Assembly: GCA_030055465.1 (NCBI GenBank)
Contig: JASFYF010000001.1
Location: 762,447 to 826,446 of the forward strand
Reading direction: 5' to 3'
Origin: Candidatus Nezhaarchaeota archaeon
GTDB lineage: Archaea > Thermoproteota > Methanomethylicia > Nezhaarchaeales > WYZ-LMO8
Length of the DNA: 64,000 bases
Below are positions 25,900 to 34,914 of the stretch, one piece after another. The translations under genes and the position numbers were made by a program. Below the pieces are notes generated by a model, which saw only the letters and a list, made by a program, of their open reading frames with translations, was not told where the DNA came from and did no database searches. The first letter of the stretch is position 1; the number at the start of each line of letters is the position of its first letter.

Positions 25900-26744
25900 G
25901 TGAAAATAGTGGTACAAGAACTTTATGACTTAAAGTTCGTTGATTCTCAGCAGAAAGCATTTGAGCGAATATTTTATGGCTCAAGTTCCTCTAAACGGGT
26001 ATGCTTTATACTAAAATCCTTCTCAGAGTTTACAATAACAAAAGGAGAAGTACTTGATTTAGGATGTGGAGTGGGCACATTTGCTATTCTATTATCTCAG
26101 AGAGGGTACTATTGTGTAGGTTTAGATATATCAAAGTACTCCATTAAACAATCCAGAGAAAATGCCAAAAGGCTTAATGTTGCTGCGAACGCCGAATTTG
26201 TTTTAGAAAGCTGCAGCAGTAATGTTTTCCGTGAAAACTCCTTTGATATTATTGTTGCTGCAGATATATTTGAACACCTGCCTTGGGATGTTTTTGTGAA
26301 GACCATTGTAAATTGCTTCTATTGGCTTTCGCCAGGGGGGTCCTGATAATCCATACTTTCCCAACGCTCTATTATCCCCTTCTACTTGGTAAAAGTGCCT
26401 TCTTAGTATTACCTATTCTCTTTCTTCCTTCACGTCTTATCCCTTTCTACTTAAATGTTATACTATACTATGTTCTTGATCTCTTTTACGTGCTGGTGAA
26501 GGGAGTTAGATATAGGGAAATTATTGCTAAGAGCATACATTGTAATCCTCAAAATCCTCGCTATTTCAAAAATTTGATTGAAAAAGTTGGGTTCAAAATC
26601 ATAAAGTATGTATTGCTGGAAGAACCATTAAGCGCATTGGAAGAAGACATGCCTAGGTATAAGTTTTGCAAACGCCTATTAAAAAATGAAATTATCAAGC
26701 CTGGCGTGTTTGTAATAGCTCAAAAACCAAAAAGCAGGTGCTAA
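25900..26744 (+). pseudogene. SAM-dependent methyltransferase with a frameshift at a G tract
   Basis: The first 145 codons from GTG 25900 carry motif I VLDLGCGVGTFAILL, VGLDISKYSIKQS and IIVAADIFEHLP, then stop shortly after WLSPGG. The continuation GVLIIHTFPTLYYP, with a hydrophobic stretch and a normal methyltransferase C terminus, is in another frame and ends at 26744. The two join perfectly if the run of six G at 26335-26340 had seven. It is either a recent single-base deletion or a sequencing error; otherwise the gene looks intact at about 281 residues. It resembles O-antigen or lipid-linked methyltransferases of glycan clusters. Confidence 0.8.
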
Positions 26745-26830
26745 TTTTGTAGCGTTCACATTGATGGTGTGATTTTTATAGGCGAAATTGGTATGAGGAG
26801 AGTTGGACATTGTTCGGGAGTTAGAAAATT

Positions 26831-27395
26831 ATGAGCAGGATTTTAATTACTGGTTGTGCAGGTTTTATAGGTAGCAATCTTGCTGAAAAACTTATTGAAG
26901 GAGGTTACTATGTTGTAGGTGTTGATTGCTTTACTGATTACTATTCTTCCAAGCTTAAACAATTTAACTTGAATAGGCTTCTAGCTAACTCGCACTTTCA
27001 ATTAATTAGACTCGATATTTCTGAGGCTTCGTTTAACCAGTTAACAGACATAGTTAGGCAGGTGGAGTACGTTGTTCATGAGGCTGCCCAACCGGGCGTG
27101 AGGAAAAGCTGGGGGACAGATTTTAAGGATTATGTTCGCCACAACATAATAGCAACGCAAAAGCTCGTTGAGGCTGTCTCCAAAGCTGAAAGTGTTAAAC
27201 GCTTCATATTTGCTTCTTCATCTAGCGTCTATGGTAATGTGGGAAATGTTCGATTAAGGGAGGATGCCCTGTCCAAACTGGCTTAACGGAGTCATAAAGC
27301 TGGCTGGTGAGAATTTGTGTTTATTAAGTTTCATAACAACGCCAGAACATCCTAAAAGTCGCAAAAAATTTATTTATGTTGCGGAAATTCAATAG
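26831..27395 (+). pseudogene. Truncated, frameshifted nucleotide-sugar epimerase
   Basis: The frame from ATG 26831 has TGCAGFIGSNLAEKLIEGG, VVGVDCFTDYYSSKL, HEAAQPGVRKSWG and FASSSSVYGNVG, as in UDP-glucuronate/UDP-glucose epimerases. It runs out of frame near 27275; the other frame continues as NGVIKLAGENLCLL, the eroded equivalent of the YGVTKLAAENL catalytic region, in which the tyrosine is gone. The remaining 150 residues of the enzyme are absent. It is non-functional. The intact SDR at 27398 follows immediately. Confidence 0.8.
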
Positions 27396-27397
27396 AC

Positions 27398-28393
27398 ATG
27401 GACTATACCATTGGAATTGTTGGCGGTTCAGGTTTTGTTGGATATTCATTAGCAAAGTTTCTTTCCGAAAGCTTTCATATTAAAATACTGGACATAAAGC
27501 AACCGTCGAATCAGCTAAGTGGGGATGTTGAGTATGTGCCATGTGATATTAGAAACTACGAGCATGCTAAATCATGTTTTAAAGATGTGGATCTGGTGAT
27601 TCATGCTTCTATCGTGCAGATTCCCTTAATAAATGAGCAGAAAAGATTGGGCTATGAGGTTAATGTCGTTGGAACGCAGAACGTGTGCAGGGCTGTTGAG
27701 GAAAATGCGCGCATTAAAGGGATGATTCTTACTGGTTCATGGCACACTATAGGTGAGAGGGAGCTAAGAGGTATAATAGATGAGGAGTTTGGATTTCGAC
27801 CTGACAAAGTTGAGGAAAGGGCAAGGTTGTATGCGCTATCCAAAATCGCCCAAGAATCCATAGTGAGATTCTACGATGAAATGTCAGATAAGATATACGG
27901 AATAATAAGAATGGGAACAGTACTAGGTGAAAGTATGCCTGAAAAAACAGCTGCAAACATATTTATAGAGAAAGGGTTAAGAGGCGAAGCAATAACGCCC
28001 TTTAAGCACAGCATGTATAGGCCCATGCTGTACGTGGACATAGAAGACGTCTGCAGAGTTTATAAAAATTTTTCCACGAAAATTTTGAACGGCCAATTAG
28101 AAAAAGGAGAAAACAGCTTGAAACACATAGTCAATGCGTATTATCCAAAACCCATAACCATTCTGGAACTTGCTGAAATAGTTAAAAGAGCAATAATAAA
28201 ATTCTCAAACGGCAATATACAACCAAAAATAGAAATAATCGACACAGGTCAACCGACACTATTCACGAAGGATGACGTGAAGAAAATAAAAGTAGACATA
28301 TCAAGATTAAAAAACTTCTTAGACATTAACGATATGAAAAGCCCAGAAGAGTCTATAAACAGAATAGTAAAACATAGAATTCAAAAAATATAA
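27398..28393 (+). CDS. NAD-dependent sugar epimerase/dehydratase family protein
   Basis: A 331-residue extended SDR beginning at an ATG two bases after the epimerase remnant. GGSGFVGYSLAKFL is the Rossmann glycine motif; HASIVQIP and TGSWHTIGE occupy the positions of the usual HxAA and SSxxVYG motifs; YALSKIAQES supplies the Tyr-X3-Lys pair. The serine position is changed to the TGSW variant, so substrate specificity may differ from GalE. The C-terminal domain has MLYVDIEDVCRVY. Very AT-rich codon use, like the surrounding genes. Role: nucleotide-sugar modification, by family. Confidence 0.8.
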   Translation: MDYTIGIVGGSGFVGYSLAKFLSESFHIKILDIKQPSNQLSGDVEYVPCDIRNYEHAKSCFKDVDLVIHASIVQIPLINEQKRLGYEVNVVGTQNVCRAVEENARIKGMILTGSWHTIGERELRGIIDEEFGFRPDKVEERARLYALSKIAQESIVRFYDEMSDKIYGIIRMGTVLGESMPEKTAANIFIEKGLRGEAITPFKHSMYRPMLYVDIEDVCRVYKNFSTKILNGQLEKGENSLKHIVNAYYPKPITILELAEIVKRAIIKFSNGNIQPKIEIIDTGQPTLFTKDDVKKIKVDISRLKNFLDINDMKSPEESINRIVKHRIQKI

Positions 28394-29211
28394 AAAAATG
28401 ATAGAAGTGTGTATACGTGCAGATGAGAGACAGATCATCTTCGAATGCAACTTAAAATTCCACTGTAAATCTAAAAATTAACAAAATCTTTATTCATCGT
28501 CTTTACCTCAAAAAGAATGGTGCAACAATCAATCTCGAGAATAGAAAGCTAAAGCTATAACAAAATAGTCTTCTAACAAACAGAGGCTTAATACCCCTAA
28601 TAGGATTTTTTAAGAATACCTTCCGTTATGGGGTTAATCAAGCTGCTCATGTTTTATTCGAAGGAGAAAACAATGTTGTGGTAGTCTTCTAAAATCCGCA
28701 GAAACCAAGCCTAAAACTCAACGTTCAAATAGAGTGTGGCTTAGTGAATGCCAATAAGGCTAAATCCGGCGCAAACCGCTAAAATTCTAGCAACAAAACT
28801 TACTAAAGACTCAAGCTTTAGGGCAACAAGCATAAACACAATAAAGCTAGCAACAAAAAGAGAACAATAAGCAACTAATCTCAAGAATTAGAAGAAAAAG
28901 CTACTAAAAAGTTAAACCAGCCATACTCAATAGAGAAGCACTAGGGGGATGGGGTATACATCTATTGGCTGAATCCTCCATCAATAGATGTTACGCAATT
29001 TTAAAGAATCCAAGAAGCGCCAAAAATGATGCAGCCTAGAGGGGGAACCCTCGCCAGTTGGTTAAGGTTTCAGCCAATAAATTTGTTGAGCATAGGGTCA
29101 GCCTTCTCCGGCGGGAGGTTGAATCCTACACTAGAAAGCTTAGGAGTAGAGCATTAAAAAGCCTTGAAGAAATCTTCAAAATGGCCAGTAAAGCAGCGAA
29201 GGGGTTCTGAG
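28394..29211. other. AT-rich gene-free stretch, probable debris
   Basis: About 820 bases without a gene. A short open frame near 29042-29209 ends in the helix-rich HRVSLLRREVESYTRKLRS but has no start or recognisable family. A hairpin with ATCTATTG/CAATAGAT arms lies at 28960-28989. The position beside an insertion-sequence remnant suggests decayed mobile or glycan-locus DNA. Confidence 0.4.
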
Positions 29212-30416
29212 TTAAGTAGGAATACATGGTGAATTGTTACCTTCATTTCTACTTAACTCTTCCCCTTCGATTATTTCATTGGGGGCTTTCGGGGAGAACC
29301 CGATTCCCCACATCCTGAGGATGTTGATGCAAGCTATAAAATGTCTGTCTGCCTTAAATCCGCAACCTTTGCATTTAAAGACCTGCTCATTTGTCTTGGA
29401 CAAACGCCCGCATCTTGGGCAGGTCTTGCTCGTGTTCTTAGCTGAAACGTAGTGTGTTTTGTAGCCATGCCACGCCATTTTGTATTCAATGAAGTCTTGG
29501 ATTTTCCTGTAGGGTAGGGAGGAGACTTTTCTATTTTTACGCTTAGCGTATTTATTTCTCGTTGCGTTGTAGCTTAACCCCTTTAGTTTCTTGAGGATTG
29601 GGGTAACGCCGTTTTTAACGAATTCTCTAACGATTGCCGTGGTTACTTTGTGAAGGATGTCGTTGATCCTTCTTTTCTCATGCTTAGAGTATTTCTCCAT
29701 AAGCATCTTTGAAGTATTGGGCTTAAATTTGGACAAAGCTTGGATTTTCTACGCTTCTCAAAATAATGAACCCTTACGCTGTACAGTTTCTTAAGGTCGA
29801 TTTTCCGATACCTTAACTCATCCTTTGCTTCAAGTATGTCTAAGCTCATTAGGTTAATGTCTACTGAACCGTAGCCACGGGGCTTTTTCTCTTCAACCTC
29901 TTTCTTGAAGGTTACAATCGCTCCATTGTTGAGTAACGTGATTTCCCCAACCTTTAACTTTCCCCCTCTCCATCCCTCAACAAATTATCTTTGATAGGAG
30001 CCTATGACCAGCGGAACTTCGATCCAGCTGTAAGGTTTTGTTGTAACGACTATTTTATCTCCACTATTTTATCTCCTCTGAAACCGCATAAGTTCCTTCT
30101 GGAGTCTCATGGCTGAAGCTTTAAAGGTTGGAGGTTTATTGGAGTTGGCCTTTCCCCTCTTCACAAGCCTCTTCCAAGAACGTATTATTCCACATGCTAC
30201 CCTGCAAGCCGATATGCAATAGTGAGTTGCAAATCCATACTTCTGCTTGAAATGGTTGTAGAGCGCTCTCTCAAGCTTCATTGGAGAGCTGATGTTGTTC
30301 TTTAAGGCATAAGCCATGCATTCGTTAACCATTTGATTGAAGACCTCAATCAGGGGCTTGACATCAGCATTATGCTTGAAGACCACCGCTTTAGCTGCTT
30401 CCATTCCTGCGCTCAC
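29212..30416 (-). pseudogene. tnpB: TnpB of an IS607-type element, disrupted
   Basis: Read leftwards, the TnpB N terminus (VFKHNADVKPLIEVFNQMV, then YCISACRVACGIIRSWKRL) runs to about 30069. An out-of-phase segment with a stop (TAA after VIGSYQR) continues as GEITLLNNGAIVTFKKEVEE and GYGSVDINLMSLDI, the RuvC-I aspartate region. After another frameshift near 29740 the C-terminal half follows with a four-cysteine zinc ribbon (CPRCGRL, CKGCGF) and the RuvC-III stretch DRHFIACINI. All domain parts are present but in at least three frames. A 14-base tandem duplication at about 30051-30078 is one lesion. TnpB is the RNA-guided nuclease of IS605/IS607 elements; this copy cannot make a full protein. 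Confidence 0.85.
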
Positions 30417-30579
30417 CTCTTAGAATTTTCTCTATGTCGCTTTTGTAATAGCGTAGTTTTCCACTTGGAAGGCGGGCCGCTCTTATGAGTCCCTTCTTAT
30501 ACCATAGCCATAGAGTCTTGTTGCTAACTTTAAGGATGGTTCTGGCTTCCTTCGGTGTAATGAGTTCTTCGTATGACAT
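30391..30579 (-). pseudogene. IS607-type TnpA serine recombinase reduced to its HTH domain
   Basis: From the ATG at 30579, 62 codons encode ITPKEARTILKVSNKTLWLW followed by KKGLIRAARLPSGKLRYYKS, the MerR-like DNA-binding domain at the N terminus of IS607-family TnpA. The serine recombinase domain (about 130 residues) that should follow is missing, and the frame ends inside the start of tnpB. The order, TnpA then TnpB on one strand, identifies the element as IS607-like. An internal deletion explains the loss. Confidence 0.75.
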
Positions 30580-30636
30580 CAAAGAAAATATTAGAAATGA
30601 GTTAATATTTAAGCCCGTCCATTCTGAAACTGCTGA

Positions 30637-30945
30637 CAACTGGCTAGAGACTTCATCCATAAGCTAACAACTTTTCTCTCCAGAGAATACGAAGGATACA
30701 TACATGGCTTCGAAGACTTGGAGAGGAAGCGGATGTTTAACAGCTCGAAGAGACATAATGGGGAGGTTGCGAAGAGCCACTGGAAGACCATACAGTCCTT
30801 TATGGCATATAAGTCGAAGACAATGCCTCTCAACCCGAAGAATACAAGCAAAAGATGCTCCAGATGTGGGATGATTAATGCCCCGAAAGGAGCGAAATAC
30901 GAATGCAGAGGATGCGGGTTGAGGATTGATAGGCAGCTCCTATGA
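30637..30945 (+). pseudogene. tnpB: C-terminal TnpB fragment on the plus strand
   Basis: A 102-codon frame without its own start reads QLARDFIHKLTTFLSREYEG and then GFEDLERKRM, matching the RuvC-II region, followed by the zinc ribbon CSRCGMINAP/ECRGCGLRIDRQ. It ends shortly after the RuvC-III aspartate. The N-terminal two thirds are gone. It lies back to back with the minus-strand IS607 remnant and is a different, more diverged copy. A strong hairpin 34 bases downstream (30979-31012) could be its right end. Confidence 0.75.
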
Positions 30946-30969
30946 ACTCGCGAGGAGCCCTAAGCTAGT

Positions 30970-31021
30970 GAACCCCAAGAGCTACGCAAGTCTATCTAAG
31001 ACTACGTAGCTCAGAACCCCA
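30970..31021 (+). repeat. Strong hairpin flanked by direct repeats, possible IS right end
   Basis: GAGCTACG (30979-30986) pairs with CGTAGCTC (31005-31012) and AGTCT with AGACT around a five-base loop. The hairpin is bracketed by two copies of GAACCCCA (30970-30977 and 31014-31021). Downstream of a tnpB remnant, this fits a subterminal hairpin or the 3' part of an omegaRNA, but that is inference. Confidence 0.5.
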
Positions 31022-31024
31022 CGC

Positions 31025-31168
31025 TTACCCCCTCATAAATTCCTGAACAAGCCTAGTCTTACCAACCCTTCTACGACCGTAAAGGAGCACAAGCGCCGCC
31101 CTACCCCCTACATGAAGCGCCTCTAAAAGCTTCAACTCCCCCCGTCTATCGACAAATTGTACAATCAT
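31025..31168 (-). pseudogene. N-terminal fragment of an archaeal ATPase (pfam01637 type)
   Basis: The ATG at 31166-31168 opens 47 codons: FVDRRGELKLLEALHVGG, then LLYGRRRVGKTRLVQEF, the Walker A of archaeal AAA ATPases that are numerous and mobile in archaea, then a stop. The remaining 300 or more residues are missing, cut off where the IS remnants begin. The ATG lies in the middle of a perfect 14-base palindrome (31161-31174). Confidence 0.8.
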
Positions 31169-31189
31169 GATTGTAACAATTACGATTGT
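31156..31189. promoter_or_regulatory. Tandem palindromes over the start of the ATPase remnant
   Basis: Two ACAAT-N4-ATTGT units (31161-31174 and 31176-31189) stand in tandem; the first is a perfect palindrome whose centre is the ATG of the minus-strand ATPase gene. ATTGTACAAT at 31156-31165 overlaps. This looks like an operator for autoregulation. The same layout is seen at 38302-38336. Confidence 0.55.
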
Positions 31190-31338
31190 AAAAATTAAGC
31201 TTTTACGCCTCTATCAGCCATTGATGAAACTTTAAAATGAGTTGTTAGGCGAAAGCCAAAAAAAAGGCCCATCGAAAAACGCACTCCTATGGAATCCTAT
31301 ATAATCAACACATTCAATAAACCCCAAGCTAAGGATCA

Positions 31339-31773
31339 TTAATAATCCTTTATGTGCTTCACTATTTTGAGTTTCAGCACTTTTTGGTTGTTTAAAAGCC
31401 TGTCGTCTGCAGTATACATGATGGCTCCTAAGCTTGAAGCCAACGTTATATATGCTGCATCATAAACTGTTACATTACTGTCTAGGCTTGTCTTTAAACT
31501 CTTTAAGGCAATGTTCAGATCTATCTCATGCAGCCTTATCTCCGAATTCGCTATGAGTTCCAAGGCTTTCTCCGCTACATCCCTGCCTATAAAGCCCCTC
31601 AAGCAATACTTCCTTAGTGCGCTAGCAGCCTCTAAGAGAATGATGCTGGGCGCTTGAACATCAACATTACCATCCAGAAAGTCATCCCTTAGCTTTAAGG
31701 CATATTCAGCATAGTCCTCCGGTATAACCCATTTAATGATTACGCTTGCGTCCGCAACAACCTTATCGCTCAT
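31339..31773 (-). CDS. vapC: VapC-type PIN ribonuclease toxin
   Basis: 144 residues from the ATG at 31771-31773. PIN-domain features: VVADASVIIKW (first acidic residue), an ILLEAASALRK motif (conserved Glu), and TVYDAAYITLAS with TADDRLL near the C terminus (the further aspartates). VapC toxins cleave tRNA or rRNA. The start lies inside the end of the antitoxin gene (11-base overlap), the usual VapBC arrangement. The four acidic positions are present, so it is likely active. Confidence 0.9.
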   Translation of the reverse strand: MSDKVVADASVIIKWVIPEDYAEYALKLRDDFLDGNVDVQAPSIILLEAASALRKYCLRGFIGRDVAEKALELIANSEIRLHEIDLNIALKSLKTSLDSNVTVYDAAYITLASSLGAIMYTADDRLLNNQKVLKLKIVKHIKDY

Positions 31774-31975
31774 CCCTATCCTCCCTGACGAACTCGGCTG
31801 AAAGGTTACCCTTAACCTCTCTAATGCTTTCCCTAAGGCTATCCATATCCAACCGGAGCCTCTCAGCCCTCTTAACCCTTGCAAGCCTCTCCAGGAAAGC
31901 CCTAACCTCACTAGCATAATCTATTCCAAGCCTGTCAAGCTCCTCCTTAAGCCTCTTAGGAACCCTAAAACTCAT
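31763..31975 (-). CDS. vapB: VapB-type antitoxin
   Basis: About 70 residues from an ATG at 31975 (an upstream GTG would add eight). It starts MSFRVPKRLKEELDRLG, a ribbon-helix-helix-like N terminus, continues with a basic helix and ends SAEFVREDRDER, the tail that typically occupies the toxin's active site. It overlaps vapC by 11 bases. A similar tail (SVREDREGH) ends the second antitoxin at 44019-44243, so the two pairs are related. Confidence 0.85.
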   Translation of the reverse strand: MSFRVPKRLKEELDRLGIDYASEVRAFLERLARVKRAERLRLDMDSLRESIREVKGNLSAEFVREDRDER

Positions 31976-32249
31976 GACTACACTCAACGTAAACACCAAA
32001 GACGTTGGGAACAGTAGACAAAATAAAGTTTACGCTTTTATATGACGAGGTTAAGGCTTTCGAGTGGATAGGCAAAAGCATCGCTACTGGGTGTGAGGGA
32101 ACTAAAGTTTCCTTGGAGAAAAGATAAAGCCTCATCCCAGCAACATCCCACGGACTGGGAAACACACCTACTAATGGGCATACTACCATTCATACTATAG
32201 TCGGAAAACCCCTGCCAAACAGGAATAAAGCTTTTAATCTTTACTAAAA

Positions 32250-32284
32250 TTTCCCCTATAGGGAAAAACTTTTATGAAAAGTTT
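32250..32284. promoter_or_regulatory. Inverted repeats around the start of the ATPase pseudogene
   Basis: TTTCCC-N5-GGGAAA at 32250-32266 is followed by AAACTTTT (32266-32273), ATG, AAAAGTTT (32277-32284), so the start codon is exactly at the centre of an eight-base inverted repeat. This is the third ATPase locus in the window with this layout. Confidence 0.5.
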
Positions 32285-33298
32285 CCCCCTACTCCCTGAA
32301 TACCTCTTCTTCGACGAGATTCAAGCCCTAGAAAATTGGCAAAAAGCAATTTACACCCTTTATGAGAGGAAAAGACACTATATTTTCATAACAGGCTCTT
32401 CATCAAAACTATTAAGTAGAGAGATAGCCACGCAGCTTCGGGGACGGGCGGTTACGGTAAAAGTTCATCCCTTCTCCTTTGCAGAAATCCTATCATTAAA
32501 CAACATACCTTGTAAAAAATACTACACAAACTATGAAATTGGGCAAATAAAAAACCTTGCCAGAAACTACATTGAGAGAGGCGGATTCCCAGACATAGTC
32601 CTCGGGCATGTTTTCCCATCAACATTTTTCAGGGATTACCTCGACCTAATAGTCTACAGGGACATCATTGAAAGGTATGGAATCAAAAACAGACACGCCC
32701 TGGACTTCACCATAAAATCAATCCTATCATCCTTCACCAAAACATTCTCAGTAAACAAGACCTTCAACGCCCTTAAGTCAATAGGCGCCAAAGTAAGCAA
32801 GAAAACCCTCTACAGCTTTCAGAAAATCCTTGAAGACATAGGATTCGCAATCTTCCTGAAAAAATCGACAAAAGCCTAAGAAAAACTGAACTAACCATGC
32901 CAAAGGCATACCTAACAGATAATGGAATTTTCCGATTCACAGAATACAGGCTAGATATGGGAAAACTACTGGAAAACGCGGTTCTGCAGGAACTGTGCAA
33001 AATTGGCCTTGAACCAAACCGGGACATCTTCTACTGGAGAGACAACACAGGCAAAGAGGTTGACTTCATAATCCGAGAAGAAAGGATCAAGCAGCTGTTC
33101 CAAGTAACCTATGCCTCTGACGCAGGTGAAATCGAAAACAGAGAAATCGAATCAATGCTGAAAGCAAGCAACCAGCTAAACTGCAACAACCTAAACATGA
33201 TAACATGGGACTATGAAGACGAAAAACGATACGCAAACAAGACAATAAAATTCACACCCTTCTGGAAATGGGCGATAAACTTGCACCATACACACTAA
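32274..33298 (+). pseudogene. Archaeal ATPase (AAA/DUF4143 type) with internal deletion and frameshift
   Basis: The frame from ATG 32274 enters the protein directly at the Walker B region (YLFFDEIQALENWQ), then FITGSSSKLLSREIATQLRG and the lid, and stops at 32879. The normal continuation ([20 protein letters not shown], then [10 protein letters not shown] and the nuclease-like [10 protein letters not shown]) is in another frame to 33298. The P-loop (about 75 residues) is missing although the start-codon palindrome is kept, so the N-terminal loss is an internal deletion. Gene is dead; family assignment is firm. Confidence 0.85.
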
Positions 33299-33426
33299 AC
33301 AAAGCTCATATTTCCTAATGTGAAGCACAACGCAAGCCATCCAAGGCTGATGAGCATTTAGTTTATCATACCTAAAATTCAAATTTTAGTAAAGTACACT
33401 ATATGTTAAGCGAGAACGTTTAACGC

Positions 33427-33945
33427 TTCAATGAATGACGGTTTACCGGATCACTTAGTAGTTAACTGGGAAAGCAGCCGCAGGATAGCCGAATATATTT
33501 GAAACTTCGTCATCGACAGGGTTGTCCTGAAGGATATCCCTGCAGTGTTTAGGACGCGGATCGTTGCCCTCATGGAAAACATTTTAGGGATTATCCTATC
33601 CAACCATGGAAGCCTAATAAACGTTAACGCCCTCTCCCAGAGCCTCGGCGAGAACAAAATAACCATATTAAACTACCTTAAATACCTAGAATCTTCAATG
33701 CTAATTAGGACGCTTTCAAAGTTCAGGCATTCTGAATGGCGGCCTCAAGAAAGCTGAAGAAATATTATCCGATATCCCCATCCCTAACATTCGCCATCCC
33801 TAACCAAAGCCTTGAGGCGAAAATGGGCAGCATGCTGGAAACATAAGCCGTAAACGCCTCAGAAGCCGAATACTTAGAGGCGCAGGCGAAGAAGTTAACA
33901 TAATCCTCAAAAAGGATAAGCTTCTTCCAACAGAGGTAAAAACGG
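33427..33945 (+). pseudogene. Second DUF4143-type ATPase, badly degraded middle and C-terminal part
   Basis: Pieces in several frames: DHLVVNWESSRRIAEYI, an in-frame TGA, NFVIDRVVLKDIPAVF, then ILSNHGSLINVNALSQSLGE and a winged-helix-like YLKYLESSMLIRTLSKF, all typical of DUF4143 ATPases. Another frame continues KKYYPISPSLTFAIPNQSLE, and a last piece EEVNIILKKDKLLPTEVKTV matches the C-terminal nuclease-like motif. The N-terminal P-loop half is missing. At least two frameshifts and three stops are seen. Confidence 0.75.
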
Positions 33946-34621
33946 TTATACATGCGTATAAACTTCTATGTTCAGCCGCTTAGATGCCTCTAATGCCTTA
34001 TCATCAACATAGGGCGTCACAATTAACAGTCTATCTGGCTTTCTACCCGTCTTCTCCATGTACAGCTCTGCCTTCCTCCTAAGCTGGTATACATCTGAAG
34101 CCTTCACATGGGATGCTACCTCAATCAATATCACCTTACCATCTTTCACAGCGATATCAACCTCCACCTCACTCGGGTAACCAAAAAAACCTTCCATCCT
34201 CATCATAAGCCCTCCACTTCTCAACCGTAAAGCCAAACTCCTTGCCTAGCAACCCCTCTAACTCCTCTCTAAAGGCCTCCTCAGCCATCAAACCCCACCT
34301 GGCGCCCAAAGCTGAAATATGCCTCTCAATCAGCATGAAACCCCTATTCATATCCTCCATAAGCCTAGCAAACTCCTCGTCATGTCGTTTGAATCCGGCA
34401 TTCATGTCCTCTCTAAGCTTGGCAAGCTCCTCGATACGTTTCGTAAGTATTTCCTCGTGTCTGTCAAGTCTGGCTAAAATTTCATTAAACTTCCTGTCAT
34501 GCTCCTCAAGTCTCCTTAGAACCTCAGCTAGCCCTATGTAGCCTGCCACTGCATACCTAAACTCCTCATCTTCCCTCAAGAGGCTTAGAAGCTTGGCCTT
34601 TAACTCGTTCGCTTCAATCAT
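33946..34621 (-). pseudogene. DUF3782 coiled-coil/nuclease-like protein, one frameshift
   Basis: The ATG at 34621 opens 150 codons with a long coiled coil (heptad-like REDMNAGFKRHDEEFARLME), leading to GLMAEEAFREELEGLLG and a stop just after DGRFFWLPE. The second half, beginning YPSEVEVDIAVKDGKVILIE and containing a PD-(D/E)XK-like core (D, then E-V-A), is in another frame to 33946. Both halves join if the run of seven T on the coding strand (near 34183-34189) had six. Function of DUF3782 is unknown; a nuclease fold is likely. The frameshift may be real or a sequencing error in a homopolymer. Confidence 0.8.
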
Positions 34622-34914
34622 ACATGAATGTTAAAATACGCATCACCTATTTAAACATCAGTCTGAACGTGTAAACAAGTTGTCTGCAAAAGAGTGTGGA
34701 GACAGGCTGTTCAGCGCATTCCAAAGCGTACCATCAAAATCTTTCATCATACGTGCTGTAGGGCTGCTGGATAATGATGCGGCTGTTGATGCATGGCTGG
34801 CTTGTTGTGGTCTGCAGCGTATTTTGGAGCTTCTTGCTGGTTGCCGCAAAACATTTATTAGGGTGTTTCATGGTGAAGTGAGGGCTGTTATCCGGCTTGA
34901 AAGGGATGTAATGG
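34622..34914 (+). other. Leader region of the pyrophosphatase remnant with an uncertain open frame
   Basis: A frame from TTG 34680 runs about 80 codons in this stretch and on into the pyrophosphatase gene in another phase. It contains AVGLLDNDAAVDAWLACCGL but matches no family I know. It may be debris; I do not count it as a gene. Confidence 0.25.

Noticed and set aside
28394-29211. A possible gene in the AT-rich stretch, e.g. the frame ending near 29209
   Set aside because: No start codon, preceded by a stop, no family match; counted as debris.
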